In this document: positions 7,418 to 17,051 of the stretch, one piece after another
Layout: every line of letters begins with the position of its first letter
How positions within the stretch are numbered: position 1 is the first letter of the stretch
NCBI RefSeq assembly: GCF_029635795.1
Contig: NZ_CP114280.1
Location: 3,286,001-3,350,000, forward strand
Direction: 5' to 3'
DNA: 64,000 nucleotides
DNA from: Dickeya lacustris
GTDB taxonomy: Bacteria > Pseudomonadota > Gammaproteobacteria > Enterobacterales > Enterobacteriaceae
Position numbers and translations under genes: made by a program
Notes under the pieces: generated by a model
Seen by the model: the letters and a program-made list of their open reading frames with translations, nothing else
The model's database searches: none
What the model was told of the DNA's origin: nothing

Positions 7418-9883
7418 TTACGGATTGCGCTCGCGCCGGTTCTTGCGTAAATGCTGCCTGACTAAAATCGCCACGATAATCGCGGCAAACAGCAACAACA
7501 GCAGCATCTGATACTGCTGCCAGTAAGGGTCGGCCAGCAGCGCCAGCACCAGCACGGCGCTAAACAGCACCACAAAACCGCTAAACCAGACGGACTCAAT
7601 GATGCGCCGCAGAGGGAAAAACCACAGGCTGACCAGCCAGCTTAACGCCATCAGCCAAAAGGTGACGAATAGCGTCAGGCGTAATACCCAGCGGTTCGGG
7701 CAGACCACATCCATCACTTGTTCGACCCCGCGCGCCATGTACGCCAGCGGCGCGGGCAGCGTGGTCTCTGGCGGGTAGAAAGTGCGTTCAATCACCTGTT
7801 GGCTCTCCTCATCAAGTGGCAGCGGCCAGTAAGCCGCGCCGGAAAAACTCCAGCTGCTATAGCGCACCAGCTCGCTGAACGCCGCCGACGACGGCTGCGT
7901 GCCTGAGTGGATAAGCACCGGCACCATCTTGCGATACAGCGCGGGGACGTCGGCCTGCGGTTGCTGGCTGAGAAAATCATGCAGGTTACGCAATTGCGTC
8001 TGCGTGTTGGGCGCAGGCGTGGGGCTATCGCCGCTGTCGGTTTGCAGAATAAACAGCGTGATATAGGGCAGCAGTTCGCGCAGATTCTCCAGCCGGTAGA
8101 AGCCTTGCCCGGCGATGAGCGCCTCCGGCGGGACTATCAGGTTAATCGCGTACAGCGGCGCGCCGTCAACGGGCCGGGGCTGGGGGTTCAGGCTGCGATA
8201 TAGCACCTGCACAAAACGGATGAACGCCTGCTGGCTGGCGTGGGTGGTCAGGCGCGTCAGGTCGAAATCCAGCGTCAGGCCATCGCCCTGGGTATAGGGC
8301 GCGCTGTGGCCGAAAGTCAGCCAGGGGCGCGCCAGATTAACCCAGTCATCGGCAAGCGGCGTCTGGATGCTGTCGCGCAAGTGAGTGACCAGCGACGTCG
8401 TCAGCAGGCTCATCAGCACCGGCGCAGACAGCTTGCGCGGCGTGGACACCACCAGATCAACATCGGTTCGGTAGCGGTGAGCGAGCCGAATAAAATCAGC
8501 TTCAGGGCGGCTGGCCCGCCAGTTCGGTGGCAACACCAATTGCGGGCCGCGCGCGCCGGGCAGCACCGACGCCGAGAAATAGCCGATGCGATCCAGATGG
8601 CGAAAATTGAGGCTTTGTCCCTCCGTCAATGGCCGCCAGTAAGGATAAAAACCGTAGAAGAGCGCCTGCGGGCCGCTGATATTGGGCTGGCTCTCTTCAC
8701 ACCCGCAATGCTCTGACGCCCGCCACACCATGGCAGGCAAACGCGGTGTCGCCAGGCCGGGTTTGTAGGCCAGGTTCACAAGGCGCTGCCAGTTTTCGCT
8801 GCCGAGCGAAGATAACCCGGCCAGTTTCAGGGCAACCTGCAAATGGTAGCGATCGGCAAACGGGATATTTTTCAGCGTCGCCAGCTGCGCCAGCGCGCGC
8901 TCATCCAGCGAAACCAGATGCAGATCCAGATAGGCCAACTCCAGCGCATTTGGGTTGATGGCATACAGCGTGACCGGCGCGGGCGCGGTCGGTGCGCGGT
9001 TGCTATTTGATGCTGAAGCCGATGCCGATGCTGAAACCGAACCCAATGCCGATTCGGAATCCGATTCCGGCTCCGGCTCTGCGCTGTCGCCCGGTTCGCG
9101 GGCGTCATCTGCGGCTGTATTGGGGCGTTGAGGGCGTCTGTCCGGTGCAGGCACCGTTTCGACAATCTGTTGCAAGATTTGCTGCTCGTCGCCGCGTAAC
9201 TGGCGAATCAGCGGGCGCACGGCGTTATTGAGCGCTGCCGGATTGGTGAACTGTTGGCTGGTGAGCGCATCAAGCTGGGTTTGCAGGCGGTGGTGTTCTG
9301 ACAGTGTGCGCAGGTCTGCATCGCTTAACAGGTAGTAGCCTTGCGGCAAAGGTTCAACGACCGCCTGCTCGCCAGGTGGCTGGGCGTTGAGAAACTCAAT
9401 GGTTTTTTGCGTCGGCCATTGCAGCAGCTCGGGCGGGCTTAACCGGCTGCGCCAAAAAGGGAACAGCTGATTCAGCTCTGAGATTTTGGTCAAGGCGACC
9501 AGCAAATCCTCGGCGAAACGGTTGCGGTTAGGCGCAGGATCAATGGCGAATTCAGCGCAAAAGGTGGCCAGCCATTTGCGGGTTTTCGGGCCAAAGATGC
9601 CATCGGCGAGGTAGTCGCCCGGTTGGTGGTAATCGGCCTGATAGTCAGGCTCGTCGCGGTAAATCATCGCCAGCCTACCCTGGGTGATATGCGTAAACCG
9701 TCGGCCATCCATGTGCGACAACGCCTGAAAACACTGCGCATAGCCCGCCGATGCCGCCAGCGTATTGGCGGCGGGCGGCGCGGAATGAGTCGTCGGCGAC
9801 AGCAGGCTACCGAGCAGCAGCGCTGCCGCCGCCAGTGGCCTGCGAAGGGAGAAGGCGAATCCTGTGCCAGATTGCATGTTCAT
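7418..9883 (-). CDS. CIS-linked envelope protein: peptidoglycan-binding motif, GH18-like region, C-terminal membrane helices
   Basis: An 821-residue protein, last gene of the CIS operon. The start at 9883 is chosen because a GGAG lies about 12 bases upstream and a signal sequence follows (RRPLAAAALLLGSLLS, residues about 14-30). Next comes a module ending in DGIFGPKTRKWL, the hallmark of PG_binding_1 domains. A long helical stretch and a Ser/Ala/Glu-rich low-complexity linker follow, then a region beginning ALFYGFYPYWRPL and HLDRIGYFSASV, which resembles the first strands of GH18 (chitinase-fold) proteins. The usual GH18 DxxDxE catalytic motif was not seen; DGLTLDFDL is the nearest match. The C-terminus has three hydrophobic segments and a basic tail (RKNRRERNP). 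I infer a periplasmic protein fixed in the inner membrane that could tether the particle to the cell envelope or remodel it. Confidence 0.65.
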   Translation of the reverse strand: MNMQSGTGFAFSLRRPLAAAALLLGSLLSPTTHSAPPAANTLAASAGYAQCFQALSHMDGRRFTHITQGRLAMIYRDEPDYQADYHQPGDYLADGIFGPKTRKWLATFCAEFAIDPAPNRNRFAEDLLVALTKISELNQLFPFWRSRLSPPELLQWPTQKTIEFLNAQPPGEQAVVEPLPQGYYLLSDADLRTLSEHHRLQTQLDALTSQQFTNPAALNNAVRPLIRQLRGDEQQILQQIVETVPAPDRRPQRPNTAADDAREPGDSAEPEPESDSESALGSVSASASASASNSNRAPTAPAPVTLYAINPNALELAYLDLHLVSLDERALAQLATLKNIPFADRYHLQVALKLAGLSSLGSENWQRLVNLAYKPGLATPRLPAMVWRASEHCGCEESQPNISGPQALFYGFYPYWRPLTEGQSLNFRHLDRIGYFSASVLPGARGPQLVLPPNWRASRPEADFIRLAHRYRTDVDLVVSTPRKLSAPVLMSLLTTSLVTHLRDSIQTPLADDWVNLARPWLTFGHSAPYTQGDGLTLDFDLTRLTTHASQQAFIRFVQVLYRSLNPQPRPVDGAPLYAINLIVPPEALIAGQGFYRLENLRELLPYITLFILQTDSGDSPTPAPNTQTQLRNLHDFLSQQPQADVPALYRKMVPVLIHSGTQPSSAAFSELVRYSSWSFSGAAYWPLPLDEESQQVIERTFYPPETTLPAPLAYMARGVEQVMDVVCPNRWVLRLTLFVTFWLMALSWLVSLWFFPLRRIIESVWFSGFVVLFSAVLVLALLADPYWQQYQMLLLLLFAAIIVAILVRQHLRKNRRERNP

Positions 9884-9923
9884 GGTGAGCAAATCTCCGA
9901 AAGGCAGCGTGCGTGATGCGGCG

Positions 9924-12900
9924 TTAACGCCACACCACCTGTAATGGGTGCGCCATCCAGGGGTATTTGATGGGGCTAAAACTCCACGGCAGGTGGTCAA
10001 GTAGCATGTCAAAAGGCCCCGCCAGCACCTCCAGCCGCCAGCTATCGGCCTGTCGCCACAAATGGCCTTCACGCTGTAAGAAGGTCTGTTGCAACCCGAG
10101 GCTGGATGTCTGCCCCAACGCTTTCCAGTGTTGTCGCACGGCGTCAAGCAGGCTGACGAGGGTGTTGCGGCTGTCGCTATCCGGCGCGGCGGTGGCGGGC
10201 AGCGCCGCGTTTAGCGGCATACCGCAGAGCAGTTTGTTGAGCGCCAGCTGATATTCCGCCCCCATCGGCCCTGCATCCACCAGCGAGTGCAGGCAGGCAA
10301 TCGCTTGATAGCGCGCAGACTCGCCGCAAAACTCGCCCTGTTGCACTAGCCGAAGAGTGGTGAACAGGCGTGGCAGGTACGGCGCAAACAGCACCAGACC
10401 GGCATTTGTCACCACGATGGGGTCATCGGGGCCGAGTGGTTCGTCGCCGCCCCAGTCAGGCACGGCAGCGCTGACTGGCAGCGGTAGCGAGGTGGGCGTC
10501 GCGTCATGGGCGGGCGTCTGCGCTGCCGCTGTCTTGCCGGGCGCGCCGTCGTGCCTATCGGGGCGGGCTTCAGGCTGCGGCAAGTACGGGGGTTGCAGGC
10601 AGGCTCGCAACCGTTCAGTCAGCCGGTGTGTGGCGGGCAAGACGTGCGTGGCCGCCTGCTCAAGCAGAAAACGGTAGAGCGGCTCTGGCGCATCGCTGTG
10701 GCTGCGCTGTTGCCAGTCTGCGCCCAGTAACGCCAGATAGCGGCGGATAAATGGCGCGATATCGACGCGCGCGCCCGTGGTCGGTAGCGCCTGATACAAG
10801 CCATACCAAAACAGGCTTTCCAGCGTTTGTGGTTTAGCCCGGTACAGCGGGTGGTGCAGGCACAGGTTGGTTATCAGGCGGGCGTAAGGATACAGCGCCA
10901 TGAAATCATCCCGGCAGCGGTGCGATAGCAGGGCGGTGTGCAGGCTCTCCGGCAGTCGTGCGGCTAATTGTCGGGCGTTACTGGCCGAGCGCAGGCAGGG
11001 CAGCAGTAAGCGACACAGCGCCTCAATATCGTGCGCCAGCAAGGTACGCAGCGCGGCAATCACCTCACCGGTGAGTCTGGGGGCGGCATCGGCGCAAAAA
11101 CGCGTCAGGCAGTCTCGTGCCTGGTCGGGCGTTAGCCGCTGAGAGGCGCGCGGTGAGACCCGCGCCGCTGGCTTCGGCGTGGGGTTTGGCGGGGGCGGTG
11201 CGGTGACGCGGGGCGCGGGTGACAGGCTGACGGCGCGACGGATGGCCTGCCAGTCAGGTAACTGATTGGCCGCCAGTTGCGCCATCACCTCGCCGTAAAA
11301 GGCTTGCCGCTGTGTCGGGCTCAGGGCGCGGGTCGCGTAGTCCAGCGCGCGGGTTATCGGGTGGTGGCGCAGCGCAGGCTGGCGCAGTTGTAGCAACAGC
11401 ATCACGATGCGAACCGCCTGCGATGGGCGCAGGGCCGCGCACAGCCGCTGCCAGCGCGCCGGGTAACAGGCTGATGTGGCCTGCAAGCGTTGAATTAACA
11501 GCGGGTTGTAGGCCTGTAAGTAGCCGAGGCAGCGTAATACATCGTCTGGTTCACCGTGACGATGCTGTGACCAGTGTGCATACGCCTCCTGTGGCGGCTG
11601 GAAACGGCGTGTCGGGTTGGCGTGGCGCAGCACGTGCTGTAGGTACTGATAGCAGGCGCTGTCGAGCGGCGGCAAGGGCGAGGGCGCGATGTCTTCCTCA
11701 CTGCGCCAGACCGGGAGGTCGGGCGCAGTAGCGGCGTCAGCGGGCGTCGCATCATGCGATTCATGCGATTCATGCAATTCATGAGATTGCGGGGCGGCGT
11801 CGCCCGCATATTGCCCGGTGTCGTCTGCACCGGTGTTATCGGGCTCAGGCGGTGGCGAGGCGAGTTGAACCGGTGATGACGCAGGGGGCTCGCAGGCCAG
11901 CGCAGCGAGCAGCGCCAGTAGCGACTGATGCAGCGCCGTATTGACCGGCGGGCGCTGTAAGGCGTGCTGTAGCGCCTCAAGCAGTCTGGGGTAGCTGAGA
12001 TTATGGTGCGCCGCCACCTGGCGCAGCAGCATGTCCAGGTAAGCCCGGCGATTAAATTCGCTGCCGCGCGCCGCCAGCAGATAGTTCAGCGTCAGGTGCC
12101 AGAGGCTTTCGGTCAGTTGGGGGGTATTCAGGCCCTCGCCGGTCGGCGGCGGGGCGCTCGCCTGCACCTCGGTCAGCACCAGGTGGATAAAGGGCGCGGC
12201 CGCCGGTTCCAGCAGGTTTAACAGCCGCTCACGGGTCGGTATGCCGAAATGTGCTATCCAGTGTTGGCGCACCCGCTCGGCCTGCGCGCAGCTAAATAAC
12301 AGGTGGCTCAGTAGCGGTAAGTCTTCGCTGTGGCAGCGCTGCCATATCAGGTTGACCGTCTCCTCATCGCCGTGTTGCAGCGCCTGTTGCCACCACAGCC
12401 AGCGCGAGGCGGTGCGCGCGGGTTCATCCGGCTCGTCATGGTGGCGTTCCCCGGCTACCGGCTGCGCGGGGTACGCTTGCGAGGGGGGAACCCGCTGGGC
12501 GGGGGGTGCCAGCGTGTCGCGCAGTAGCGCCAACAGTGACAGCAGTTGCTGGCGCAGTGCGCTGTCGCCCTGCCAGAGCGTCAGGTGCTGATGCAGGCTG
12601 TCTAGCATGGCGGTGTGCGCCAGATTGTAATGCGCCGCCATGCGCGCCACCAATCCGGCCAGGTAACGGCGTTTGTTGAATTGGCTGCCGCGCTGCACCA
12701 GCAGGTAATGCAGCGTGAATTCGTGCAAATGGTGGCGCGCCCCGGCCAACGTCTCTGGCGCCGGTGGTGTTTCTGCCGGGGTAAACCAGTGCGGCTGGCG
12801 AATAACATCGCGAAGAAACGGGTGAGCCTGCGGCGCCAGCAACAGCAAAACATCATCAAAGTACGCATCATCCAGCGCTTGAGCGATGGCGCGGATAATC

Positions 12901-13745
12901 TCCGGCTGCTGGCTGCACGCATAGAGCGCCAACTGAAAGCGCTGTCGCTGCGGGCCAATCAGTTCAGGCCACAGCGGTAACAGTTCCTGATGCAGCCGCC
13001 GCTGCATCAGCGCCTGATGAATGCGCTGATGCCAATGGTGATGTAGCTGAAGGCGCAGCGCGGCGGGCAGGGCCGCCGTGTCCCGACGGATGGCCAGACT
13101 GTGCAGCGCTATCGTCTGGTAGGTAGGGTCAAGCCGCGCCAGCCAGCGGCTCAGTGCGTTGGCCGGCAGTTGTGACACCAGCCGGGCGAGCAGGGCGTGC
13201 GGCTGTGCGCTCGTGCGTAATAGCTGCATCAGGCGAGTGTGATGCAGGCGTACCGCCTCTGCCAGCCAGTGGCGGCCATCCTCACCCTGATACCACCCGA
13301 CACGGCTTGGGTAGTGCCAGGGCATGACGCCCCGCTGTAAAAAAAAGTGTAACTGTTGCCAGCTCGCCTGCGCGTCATCCCATACCGTAATCGGGGGAGC
13401 CGCATCCTGTTTGGTCAGCGGCGGCGGTGTGCCCGGCGCATCCGTCGGTGTGGCGTCGGTCATTGCGGCAGGCGACGCTGCGAACAGCGCGACCAACTGG
13501 CGTTCGAGCGCGGGGGTGGCCTGTTGCGCGATGTCATCGGCGGGCAGTACGCCGAGATCAAGCGTTAACTGGTCAATCACCCAATGCTGGTGCGGCGGGG
13601 AAAAACGCCCGAACAGCGTGTCCATATGCTCCAGCAGCACGTGTTTCACCCAGCGTGGTGCCTGTTGCTCCAGTTGGGTGGCGAGCGCCGGGGTGTCAAC
13701 ATCGAATGTCAGGATGGCGGTATCAATGCGGTGTGGCTGGGTCAT
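9924..13745 (-). CDS. Contractile injection system tape measure protein (Afp14/CIS_TMP-like)
   Basis: A 1273-residue protein with the hallmark N-terminus of eCIS tape measure proteins (a short strand-rich domain, then HVLLEHMDTLFGRFSPP). The centre carries at least two related repeats, near residues 340 and 545, each of the form LxxYLLxxRGSxFNxRxYL followed by AAHxNLxxxxxLxxL. A Pro/Ala/His-rich linker with an HES tripeptide repeat lies near residue 660. In the family this protein sets tube length and sits inside the tube lumen. The start overlaps the stop of the upstream baseplate gene by four bases (ATGA), so they are coupled. The protein is Leu-, His- and Gln-rich with very high-GC coding, like its neighbours. 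Confidence 0.82.
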   Translation of the reverse strand: MTQPHRIDTAILTFDVDTPALATQLEQQAPRWVKHVLLEHMDTLFGRFSPPHQHWVIDQLTLDLGVLPADDIAQQATPALERQLVALFAASPAAMTDATPTDAPGTPPPLTKQDAAPPITVWDDAQASWQQLHFFLQRGVMPWHYPSRVGWYQGEDGRHWLAEAVRLHHTRLMQLLRTSAQPHALLARLVSQLPANALSRWLARLDPTYQTIALHSLAIRRDTAALPAALRLQLHHHWHQRIHQALMQRRLHQELLPLWPELIGPQRQRFQLALYACSQQPEIIRAIAQALDDAYFDDVLLLLAPQAHPFLRDVIRQPHWFTPAETPPAPETLAGARHHLHEFTLHYLLVQRGSQFNKRRYLAGLVARMAAHYNLAHTAMLDSLHQHLTLWQGDSALRQQLLSLLALLRDTLAPPAQRVPPSQAYPAQPVAGERHHDEPDEPARTASRWLWWQQALQHGDEETVNLIWQRCHSEDLPLLSHLLFSCAQAERVRQHWIAHFGIPTRERLLNLLEPAAAPFIHLVLTEVQASAPPPTGEGLNTPQLTESLWHLTLNYLLAARGSEFNRRAYLDMLLRQVAAHHNLSYPRLLEALQHALQRPPVNTALHQSLLALLAALACEPPASSPVQLASPPPEPDNTGADDTGQYAGDAAPQSHELHESHESHDATPADAATAPDLPVWRSEEDIAPSPLPPLDSACYQYLQHVLRHANPTRRFQPPQEAYAHWSQHRHGEPDDVLRCLGYLQAYNPLLIQRLQATSACYPARWQRLCAALRPSQAVRIVMLLLQLRQPALRHHPITRALDYATRALSPTQRQAFYGEVMAQLAANQLPDWQAIRRAVSLSPAPRVTAPPPPNPTPKPAARVSPRASQRLTPDQARDCLTRFCADAAPRLTGEVIAALRTLLAHDIEALCRLLLPCLRSASNARQLAARLPESLHTALLSHRCRDDFMALYPYARLITNLCLHHPLYRAKPQTLESLFWYGLYQALPTTGARVDIAPFIRRYLALLGADWQQRSHSDAPEPLYRFLLEQAATHVLPATHRLTERLRACLQPPYLPQPEARPDRHDGAPGKTAAAQTPAHDATPTSLPLPVSAAVPDWGGDEPLGPDDPIVVTNAGLVLFAPYLPRLFTTLRLVQQGEFCGESARYQAIACLHSLVDAGPMGAEYQLALNKLLCGMPLNAALPATAAPDSDSRNTLVSLLDAVRQHWKALGQTSSLGLQQTFLQREGHLWRQADSWRLEVLAGPFDMLLDHLPWSFSPIKYPWMAHPLQVVWR

Positions 13746-16225
13746 GCGTCCTGTCCTTGTGGTGGGGAAGGGGGTGGGGAAAAGGTCATCTCTGTCGCGC
13801 AGGGGCGGCCTGCGTCGGGTTCAATGGCGCAGAGGCGTAGCGTCAGCCAGGCCATCAGGCGGGCTGCCGCCTGATGACAGGCGGGGCTATCGGGCTGATG
13901 GGCGCGGGCATGGCGCCAGTCAAGGTAGTTGCGCTCAAAGGCCCGCATCGCCTCAAGGTCGAGCCAGTGACAGCGCACCAGCAGGTGCGCCGGGCTTTGG
14001 CTGGCGATAAGCCGGTCAGCCTGATGACGAAACACCGGGTCGCTTCCTCTGGCGCTGTAGCCGGGCAAGATGAGGCTCAGTTGAGCAAAAAACGCATCGG
14101 GGGTTTTGGCAGCGGGCTGAGGCGGATGCGCAGGGCGCAACAGATCGTGCTCGACCACATAGACCCCTTCGCATAACCGGTTCAGGCGCAGCAATGCGCG
14201 CCTCAGTTGGTTGATGAAGGTAATCAGCGGTTTTGGGTCGCTGCTGCAACCAAGACTTAGCCAGAGCCCCGGCGCGCTGTTTAGGCGGAATAACGCCTGA
14301 TAATCGCCCTGTTGCGGGCGGGCGAAGATCTGGTAATTCGCCAGATGAATTCCGCGAGCAAGCAGCGCAACCGGCTGCGGCTGGCTGGCGAGCAGTTGCC
14401 GATAACGCGCGCCGACCGGGTTGTCGTCCTGCGGCCAGAGTAACTCAGGCGGCGGGCCTTCCTCAGTCAGGCCACTGTCGGCGTCATGGTCGGCGGTGGC
14501 CGCCGAGGTTAATGGCACATCCAGCAGCGCGTCGCCAATTTCGTCTGGCAGCCACTGCAATTGCCAGCGTCCGGTGTCGCTGTAAAGAAACGCCTCATCG
14601 TCGATAAAGCGCTGCGCAGGCTGCTCAAGCACCTGGCTGTAAGGCCAGCCGACGGCGTCATCCATGCCGAGCAGCAGGGCGAGCCGCTGGCTAAATCCGC
14701 CGCGATGGGTGGGGTCATCAAGGCAATCTGCACCGCAGCGCTCGCGCGTGAGCGTGGCAATCTGTGCAAGAAAGCGCTGCGGGTAGCGCAGCCGTCGCGG
14801 GGTGGCTGACGGTTCGCTTTCATTGTCCAGCGGCTGCCAGAAGCGCGCATCCGGCTGCTCGCCATACAGCGCCAGCAGGTAGTCAAATAACCGGCTTTTG
14901 CGCTCAAGGTAGTGATCGACATTCGCCAGCAACGCCGGAAAAACCTGTTCCGGCTGACGGGGGTAAAGCGTGCTGATACCGGCAAAATGTGCGTCATCGA
15001 GCAACGCGAAGCGGTAACTGCATCCGGCGTCAATCCGGGTGGAAAACAGGTCGCGCAGGTTTGCAAGACCGGCGCAGAAATTAGCCATCAACTGCTCAAA
15101 TAACAGGATGTATCCGCGAAATTGCTGAATTTGCATCTGTTCCTGGCGGTTAAGCGCGCCGGGTGAGGCGGGGGCGTCCAGCCGGTAGACCGCCGGGAAC
15201 AGCGCCTGAATCGAGCGATATGCTGCCAGCGGGCGGAAATGGCCTTGCGGCGGCAGGTTCAGGCTGGCTGACTGACGGCGTAACTGCTCGCTCAGGGTGC
15301 TTTTCTGGCGCTGGCGTTGCGCCAGTCGAATCAACATGGTGCTGAAATCTATCGCCAGCGTCTGGCCCTGATAGGTGAGATGCAGGTGGATATCGGCCGG
15401 GTGTCTGGGCAGCAAGAGCCAGTCGCCGGGGCCGATGTGGGTCGGGGGCGGTGCCGTCTGGTCGCCGCTCAGTAATTGTAAGCGCTGAATGTGCGCTATC
15501 GCATCGAGCGTAATCAGCTGTGAATAGAGCGAGGTAAGCGGGCGCTGTGCGGGGGGCGCATCGTACAGCGAATGATCCGGGTGGTTGTCATCATCCAGCC
15601 ACAGTAAGGTTTGGTGGTAGATTTCCGCCGCCAGCGCGTCAGCATCATCGTGATGTAGCAAGGCGATGTCGGCATGCAGTTGCAGGCCCTGACTGTCGAT
15701 AAGCCTGATGTCAGCCAGATCTTCGCACAGGTTGCGTTGACGCTGATAAAAGCGCGCCACGTCATGGATAAGGCGCTCGCGTAACGCGGGCGTCTCAAGC
15801 AGGCGCTGGCGCGCTTGGTCATTTGGCAGCAGTTGGATATGGTAGCGGCCCTGCGCGTCGCTATTGACCCACACTTGTTCGATGTCGCTAAAGTGGCTGA
15901 GAAGCGCGCGCTGATAATCCTGCCGGGTGCAGGGGCGGGCCGGGAAAATCTGTTCCGGCAGCATCAACCCTTGCGCGGCGTAATCCAGCGTACCGTCCGG
16001 GCGCGTCAGGTAGTCCGGCAGCGCAAAATCAGTGCGGTAGATAAGATCGCTCAACCCAAAGCACAGCAGTTCCAGCAGCGTGACGCCCGGATCGTGTCGG
16101 TTGTAATCGCTCCAGCGTTGGCCGCTTAAGCGCTGGACGTCGGCCAGCGCGTCGCGCAGCAGCGAGGCCAGATTGTCCGGGTCTTGCCGGGGAGCGTCTC
16201 TCTTAATAAACGAGGCGGCCGTCAT
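13742..16225 (-). CDS. CIS baseplate protein, second baseplate J/gp6-like component (Afp12-like)
   Basis: About 827 residues. The ATG at 16225 is preferred over the one at 16237 because the latter lies inside the upstream gene. The N-terminal 60 residues contain RWSDYNRHDPGVTLLELLCF, the typical opening of baseplate J/Afp11-12 family proteins that form the wedge around the spike. The remainder is a large, divergent, helical region. It sits between the fibre-like gene and the tape measure gene, the usual place for Afp12/Pvc12. Family membership is well supported by the N-terminus and the context. The C-terminal part has no recognisable domain. Confidence 0.75.
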   Translation of the reverse strand: MTAASFIKRDAPRQDPDNLASLLRDALADVQRLSGQRWSDYNRHDPGVTLLELLCFGLSDLIYRTDFALPDYLTRPDGTLDYAAQGLMLPEQIFPARPCTRQDYQRALLSHFSDIEQVWVNSDAQGRYHIQLLPNDQARQRLLETPALRERLIHDVARFYQRQRNLCEDLADIRLIDSQGLQLHADIALLHHDDADALAAEIYHQTLLWLDDDNHPDHSLYDAPPAQRPLTSLYSQLITLDAIAHIQRLQLLSGDQTAPPPTHIGPGDWLLLPRHPADIHLHLTYQGQTLAIDFSTMLIRLAQRQRQKSTLSEQLRRQSASLNLPPQGHFRPLAAYRSIQALFPAVYRLDAPASPGALNRQEQMQIQQFRGYILLFEQLMANFCAGLANLRDLFSTRIDAGCSYRFALLDDAHFAGISTLYPRQPEQVFPALLANVDHYLERKSRLFDYLLALYGEQPDARFWQPLDNESEPSATPRRLRYPQRFLAQIATLTRERCGADCLDDPTHRGGFSQRLALLLGMDDAVGWPYSQVLEQPAQRFIDDEAFLYSDTGRWQLQWLPDEIGDALLDVPLTSAATADHDADSGLTEEGPPPELLWPQDDNPVGARYRQLLASQPQPVALLARGIHLANYQIFARPQQGDYQALFRLNSAPGLWLSLGCSSDPKPLITFINQLRRALLRLNRLCEGVYVVEHDLLRPAHPPQPAAKTPDAFFAQLSLILPGYSARGSDPVFRHQADRLIASQSPAHLLVRCHWLDLEAMRAFERNYLDWRHARAHQPDSPACHQAAARLMAWLTLRLCAIEPDAGRPCATEMTFSPPPSPPQGQDA

Positions 16226-16226
16226 G

Positions 16227-17051
16227 TTACACCTCACTGACGAGCGGCAGGCTGCCTTGCATATACGCGTCGTGCCATAGCTGCGTCAGGTGGCAGCGCA
16301 CCACAATGCCTTCGCCGTAAGCGGTTTGGGTGCGAATTTGCAACCGATAGCGGCGAAGGGGGCTATGGCGGTCAGAGGATGCGCTCTCGCGGTGCCAGCG
16401 CAGCGCCAGTTTGTCGGCGCGTGAATGGTAGTAGGCGTGACGGGGGCGGATGCGATTTTTATGGCCAAACAGATTGAACCAAAACCCATCCGGCGCACAG
16501 GTGTTAAGCGCAATGGCATGCATCAGCGCATAGCGACCGGAATGACGAATGCCGACGCCTGCCACCACTTCAAAAGCCTGACAGCCTTCCAGCGGCGGGG
16601 TCAGATCGTGCCATTGACCATCGGCGGGCAAACGCTCGGCCCACTGCGTGCCGCAGCGTCCCTCAGAGGCGATGACCCCTTGCACATCCAGCGCATGGCG
16701 CGGTGTTGCGGTATTAATGCCGGTGTACCCTTCCGGCGTCAGGGTGAGCTGTGCGGTGGCGTCGTTTTGCCCGCGCCCATTGTCGGTATGGCGCTGCCAG
16801 GCGAGATGATGGGTATCCGGTTGCAGCGTCAGTGACCACCGTTCACGGGTAGGGTCGTGGTCGCGATAAAATGTCATCAGCCGGGCGTGGGCATCCAGCG
16901 TCGAGACTTTCAGCCCTTGATCCGGCGTTTTATCAAACCCTTCCTCGATTTTATTGACGGAGGAGTCAATCAGGTCGGCAAAATGTTCGGCGGATGGCAT
17001 CGCCCCTTGGCGGAAATAGTTCTTCAAGGTATTGCGATTGCGTTTGGCCAC
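16227..17051 (-). CDS. CIS fibre-like / baseplate-associated protein
   Basis: A 274-residue protein. The N-terminus (NTLKNYFRQGAMPSAEHFADLIDSSVN) resembles the docking segment of eCIS tail-fibre and adhesin proteins, which often contains a FADLID core. Residues 108-123 contain GYTGINTATPRHALDV, the G-x-G/N-T-x-x-P-x-x-x-LDV signature of phage and CIS fibres. The C-terminal 140 residues look like beta-strands and include RLQIRTQTAYGEG; no receptor-binding domain is recognised. It is much shorter than Afp13/Pvc13 fibres, so it may be a base plug or a minimal fibre. It lies between the two baseplate J-like genes. Fibre identity is an inference from the motifs. Confidence 0.6.
   Translation of the reverse strand: MAKRNRNTLKNYFRQGAMPSAEHFADLIDSSVNKIEEGFDKTPDQGLKVSTLDAHARLMTFYRDHDPTRERWSLTLQPDTHHLAWQRHTDNGRGQNDATAQLTLTPEGYTGINTATPRHALDVQGVIASEGRCGTQWAERLPADGQWHDLTPPLEGCQAFEVVAGVGIRHSGRYALMHAIALNTCAPDGFWFNLFGHKNRIRPRHAYYHSRADKLALRWHRESASSDRHSPLRRYRLQIRTQTAYGEGIVVRCHLTQLWHDAYMQGSLPLVSEV

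Noticed and set aside
10357..10677. Plus-strand open frames opposite the CIS genes
   Set aside because: High-GC shadow frames of the long minus-strand CIS genes, without family resemblance or start signals.
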